Assembly: GCA_023151145.1 (NCBI GenBank)
Contig: JAKLJM010000071.1
Coordinates: 1-8,910, forward strand
Reading direction: 5' to 3'
From: Bacteriovoracaceae bacterium
GTDB lineage: Bacteria > Bdellovibrionota > Bacteriovoracia > Bacteriovoracales > Bacteriovoracaceae
DNA length: 8,910 nt
The notes beneath the pieces were generated by a model that saw nothing but the letters and a program-made list of their open reading frames with translations, was not told the DNA's origin and made no database searches. Shown in pieces: positions 6,905 to 8,910 of this stretch (position 1 is its first letter; each line of letters begins with the position of its first letter). The translations under genes were made by a program, and so were the position numbers.

Positions 6905-6927
6905 AAATTCTCCAATGTCTAGAGCTC

Positions 6928-6956
6928 ATTATCGAGGATAAATAAGTTTTTATTAA
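6928..6956 (-). promoter_or_regulatory. Candidate promoter of the kinase/carbonic anhydrase operon
   Basis: Read on the minus strand, TTAATA (6956-6951) and GATAAT (6933-6928) are separated by 17 bp. They match the -35 and -10 consensus at four and five of six positions. Transcription would start near 6921, about 17 bases before the kinase ATG, leaving room for the GGAG ribosome site at 6913-6910. It is the best-spaced sigma70-like pair in the 166-bp divergent gap. Confidence 0.45.
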
Positions 6957-7037
6957 TCTGGGTAAATAGTGCTATTGGCCATAGTTGATTAAAAAAAGAG
7001 GGCATTGAGAGTAAGTAGTTATTAAAATTCACAAGGT

Positions 7038-7054
7038 AGTTTTTTTAAAAAACT
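7038..7054. repeat. Perfect AT palindrome upstream of the lipoprotein gene
   Basis: AGTTTTTT, a central T, then AAAAAACT: two 8-base arms forming an odd palindrome. The flanking CAAG (7032-7035) and CTTG (7053-7056) give a second possible pairing. It may be a regulator site or a DNA bend. It is not a terminator of the minus-strand kinase, which starts and runs away from it. Its AT composition makes chance a real possibility. Confidence 0.45.
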
Positions 7055-7055
7055 T

Positions 7056-7070
7056 GGTTACTATATAACC
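7056..7070 (+). promoter_or_regulatory. Inverted repeat abutting the lipoprotein start, no Shine-Dalgarno
   Basis: GGTTA-CTATA-TAACC ends exactly one base before the ATG at 7071. No purine-rich ribosome site occurs in the preceding 20 bases, unlike almost every other gene here. The repeat contains TACTAT at 7059-7064, which as a weak -10 would start transcripts at about the ATG (leaderless). TATATA at 7062-7067 would place the start inside the gene. An alternative -10, TAAAAT, lies at 7023-7028. An operator, a hairpin at the start codon, and a leaderless promoter are all open readings. Confidence 0.35.
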
Positions 7071-7490
7071 ATGAAAATAAAATACACTTTATTGTTATCG
7101 TTGACGGTTTTACTCGGTTGCATGGCAGAGCTTAGTAAGCCCAAAGTATCAATTACTCAATATGCAAAACAAGTTGCAGAAATGAATCACGTTGTTCAAA
7201 AACTGATGAATGAACCAGATGCTAAAGTGATGCATGATATGGCCTTTGGGGTTGAGAGTGCCCGAATGGTGCTTTGTGATCCTATCGGTGAAGAATGTAA
7301 CTTGTACTACAAACTTATAAACAAAATGGTCAATCTAACAAATGATGGAGAATTAAGTGAAGCAGACAGAAATCTCCTCATTCAAATGAATAATCAATTA
7401 CAAGATGAAATCAAAAGAACTGAAGCCATCGTAATCAAAGATTGGCATGAGTTTATTTCTAAAGAAGAGGGGAGTGAACCTCAAAAATGA
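7071..7490 (+). CDS. Small lipoprotein of unknown function
   Basis: The product has 139 residues. MKIKYTLLLSLTVLLGC is a classic lipoprotein signal with lipobox LLGC; Cys17 would be lipidated after cleavage. Residue 18 is Met, not Asp, which does not argue for inner-membrane retention under the E. coli rule, so the outer membrane is possible. The mature part (about 123 residues) looks mostly helical, with Cys69 and Cys76 (LCDPIGEEC) placed for a disulfide and a charged C-terminal end. No known family was recognised. The N-terminus confirms the ATG at 7071 despite the missing ribosome site. Its stop overlaps the next start (ATGA at 7487-7490), so it is translationally coupled to the solute-binding protein and may anchor or assist it. 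Confidence 0.82.
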   Translation: MKIKYTLLLSLTVLLGCMAELSKPKVSITQYAKQVAEMNHVVQKLMNEPDAKVMHDMAFGVESARMVLCDPIGEECNLYYKLINKMVNLTNDGELSEADRNLLIQMNNQLQDEIKRTEAIVIKDWHEFISKEEGSEPQK

Positions 7491-8284
7491 GCAAAAAAAT
7501 GATGAAGCTTTCGTTGTTTTTGTCTGTTTGTTTTTCAGTGAATTCATTTTCACAAGAAATTCGTACGGTGGCTCAAGATAATTCTTTTTTTAAATATGAT
7601 ACTGCAAATCCAAAAAAACTTGGTCTCTGTCGAGAAATAGCAGAAGCAATTTCTGAAGCTGAACCAAGTTTGAAGTTTACAGGATTGAATAAAGCTATTC
7701 CATTAGCGAGAATTGAAGACTTTCTGCAATATTCAAAAATTGATTTATTTTTTTGTATGTTAAAAACGGAAGAGCGGGCAAAGAAATTTCATTTTATCGA
7801 TATTCCACTCTACACCATTAACCATGTAATCTTAGCTAAATCTAGCGATGAAGTATTAAAAAATCCAAACTTAAACCTTTATGAGATTTCAAAACTAGGA
7901 ACAATTTTGGTGAATAAAGGAAGTGCTTTAGTTGGAGATTTAAAATATCAAGGAATTCGCTTTCAGGCCGGGGCAAAAGATGATTCTCAAATTTTAGACA
8001 TGTTAGAGAAAAATCGAGGTAGATTTTATTACGCACAAGACATGACCATTCGATATGTTCTGCAGAAAAAAAAATTATCTAACAAATATACTTTCTACCC
8101 TAAAGTTTTTAAAACAGAACAGCAACTCATTGCTTATTCAAAAAAATTAAACCCTGACGTTGTTAGTAAGATTTCAAAAACGATCAAACAACTGCAAAAA
8201 CAGGGAAAACTTAAATCCATCTATCAAAAGTACGCCTTAAATCAAATTTTAGGGCTAGAAAATTTTTTAGTACAATCAGAATAG
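7487..8284 (+). CDS. Periplasmic solute-binding protein, SBP_bac_3 (polar amino-acid type), orphan
   Basis: The product has 265 residues with a signal peptide about 1-22 (cut near SFS/Q). It shows the family layout: an opening strand EIRTVAQDNSFF, GLCREIAEAISEA (47-58) in place of the usual G...D...A.A, then IDLFFCMLKTEERAKKF...IPLY (85-109), and the C-terminal helix pair ISKTIKQLQKQGKLKSIYQKY (229-249). Arg97 and Asp185 line up by eye with residues that hold the carboxylate and amino groups of the ligand in LAO/HisJ proteins. Cys48 and Cys90 might form a disulfide. A ribosome site, GGGGAG (7469-7474), lies 12 bases from the ATG, a long spacing that fits coupled translation from the lipoprotein gene. 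No permease or ATPase of the amino-acid type is near, so it may act as a sensor or receptor part, or share a distant transporter. Confidence 0.85.
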   Translation: MSKKMMKLSLFLSVCFSVNSFSQEIRTVAQDNSFFKYDTANPKKLGLCREIAEAISEAEPSLKFTGLNKAIPLARIEDFLQYSKIDLFFCMLKTEERAKKFHFIDIPLYTINHVILAKSSDEVLKNPNLNLYEISKLGTILVNKGSALVGDLKYQGIRFQAGAKDDSQILDMLEKNRGRFYYAQDMTIRYVLQKKKLSNKYTFYPKVFKTEQQLIAYSKKLNPDVVSKISKTIKQLQKQGKLKSIYQKYALNQILGLENFLVQSE

Positions 8285-8291
8285 TCTCAAG

Positions 8292-8910
8292 CTAGTTTAA
8301 CCCTTTTTGTTCGAAAACATATTGAAGTGTATTGACTCCTGCTCTTACTGAAGAACATTTGGCTTTACATGAATTTACTAAAGCTCTTGTTAAACCCGTT
8401 GCGATATCAGACGTTTCATCTAAATCAAAATGAGCATTAAAGACTAATTGATCATAATCGACCAATGGGGATTGCCCTTTTTTAGTTCGTTTTTCATTGG
8501 CAATATCAAAGTCCTGCTTTCCTTTCCATAATAAGCTTAATGTAAAATCAGAAGTCGCATTCCATGCACCTTCTAGGTATGGAGAATAAAGAAGTTTACT
8601 CTGTGTATCTTTAAATCTGCTGGCAGAAAAATCTTTCATTTTTTCATACATTCTTTGTCTCTTGGCTAGTCGAGAGGCAAAGAAATCGGCCATACCTTCA
8701 ATGACAGGAACTGAGTGAACTGTTTTTAAGTGATCAGACATCGCAACATGGGCAAATTCATGATAGATGACTTCAGGAATCATAGCAGTATCAATGAAAT
8801 AATATTTTTCGACGAAATATTTATCCATTCTTTTGGTTACTTCGATTGATCCGTAAATAATGGCCAAGATACCTAAGTTTGTCACAGCTGTTTCAAGTAA
8901 GTAACTTTGA
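8292..8910 (-). CDS. Putative gluzincin-type zinc metalloprotease, 5' end beyond the window
   Basis: The minus frame is open from the window edge to a TAG at 8294-8292, giving 206 visible residues. A GTG at 8885 lacks a ribosome site and sits inside a continuous hydrophobic-to-helical stretch (SYLLETAVTNLGILAIIYG), so the true start is upstream. The key motif is HEFAH (8762-8748), preceded by a hydrophobic/helical run (IPEVIY). Sixteen residues after the last His comes EGMADFFA, whose Glu is the likely third zinc ligand, as in the peptidase MA group. Two cysteines near the end (SCKAKC) may pair. A hydrophobic segment near the start of the visible part (LGILAIIYG) could be a membrane or buried helix. 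It converges on the binding-protein gene with a 7-bp gap and no visible terminator. Substrate is unknown. Confidence 0.8.
   Translation of the reverse strand, partial: QSYLLETAVTNLGILAIIYGSIEVTKRMDKYFVEKYYFIDTAMIPEVIYHEFAHVAMSDHLKTVHSVPVIEGMADFFASRLAKRQRMYEKMKDFSASRFKDTQSKLLYSPYLEGAWNATSDFTLSLLWKGKQDFDIANEKRTKKGQSPLVDYDQLVFNAHFDLDETSDIATGLTRALVNSCKAKCSSVRAGVNTLQYVFEQKGLN

Noticed and set aside
8255..8270. CTAGAAAATTTTTTAG as a terminator for the binding-protein gene
   Set aside because: It lies inside the coding region, has no loop and only A/T pairs in its core, so a stable RNA hairpin is unlikely.
8883..8885. GTG as the start of the metalloprotease gene
   Set aside because: No ribosome site precedes it and the frame stays open to the window edge, so the gene most likely starts beyond 8910.
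1..8910. Mobile elements, CRISPR arrays, tRNA or rRNA genes
   Set aside because: No transposase, regularly spaced repeats, cloverleaf-like segments or conserved rRNA stretches were seen on either strand.

Overview
The window is AT-rich, densely packed bacterial DNA. It has short intergenic gaps, Shine-Dalgarno sites of the AAGGAG/GGAG type, many secreted proteins, and two ATGA stop/start overlaps in one operon plus a third in another. The low GC, the many orphan periplasmic proteins and the TesA/YbbA/YbbP set fit a Gram-negative with an outer membrane. The overall feel is of a low-GC Bdellovibrionota member (Bacteriovorax/Halobacteriovorax/Peredibacter type). That placement is an impression from protein style, not a demonstrated fact.

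Layout. (1) Positions 1-54 probably hold the last codons of a plus-strand gene, which runs into the end of a convergent small GNAT-like gene (46-450, minus). (2) From 546 to 4329 lies a tight plus-strand operon. It encodes a secreted SGNH hydrolase of the TesA type, a LolD/YbbA-type ABC ATPase and a 10-helix FtsX/YbbP-type permease. It starts from an extended -10 promoter and ends in a terminator whose left arm is coding sequence. (3) At 4416-4784 is a small secreted protein with two cysteine-rich repeats joined by a charged helix. (4) A hairpin at 4795-4820 separates it from a minus-strand pair: a cytoplasmic GAF histidine kinase (5612-6904) followed 21 bp later by an exported beta-carbonic anhydrase with a histidine-rich N-terminal tail (4847-5590). 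(5) A translationally coupled plus-strand pair follows: a small lipoprotein (7071-7490) and an orphan amino-acid-type solute-binding protein (7487-8284). (6) At the right edge is the 3' part of a minus-strand gene with an HEXXH...E gluzincin-type zinc site (8292-8910).

How the genes may work together. The hydrolase, ATPase and permease look like one envelope machine: a MacB-like mechanotransmission ABC complex with a periplasmic lysophospholipase/thioesterase partner. The kinase and carbonic anhydrase look co-transcribed, which suggests sensing linked to CO2/bicarbonate, pH or zinc; no response regulator is present in the window. The lipoprotein and binding protein look like a two-part periplasmic unit with no permease or ATPase beside it. 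No mobile element, CRISPR array, tRNA or rRNA was seen, and no gap between genes exceeds 300 bp. The least ordinary items are the kinase/carbonic anhydrase pair, the lipoprotein/binding-protein pair with its odd leader, and the Cys-repeat protein.
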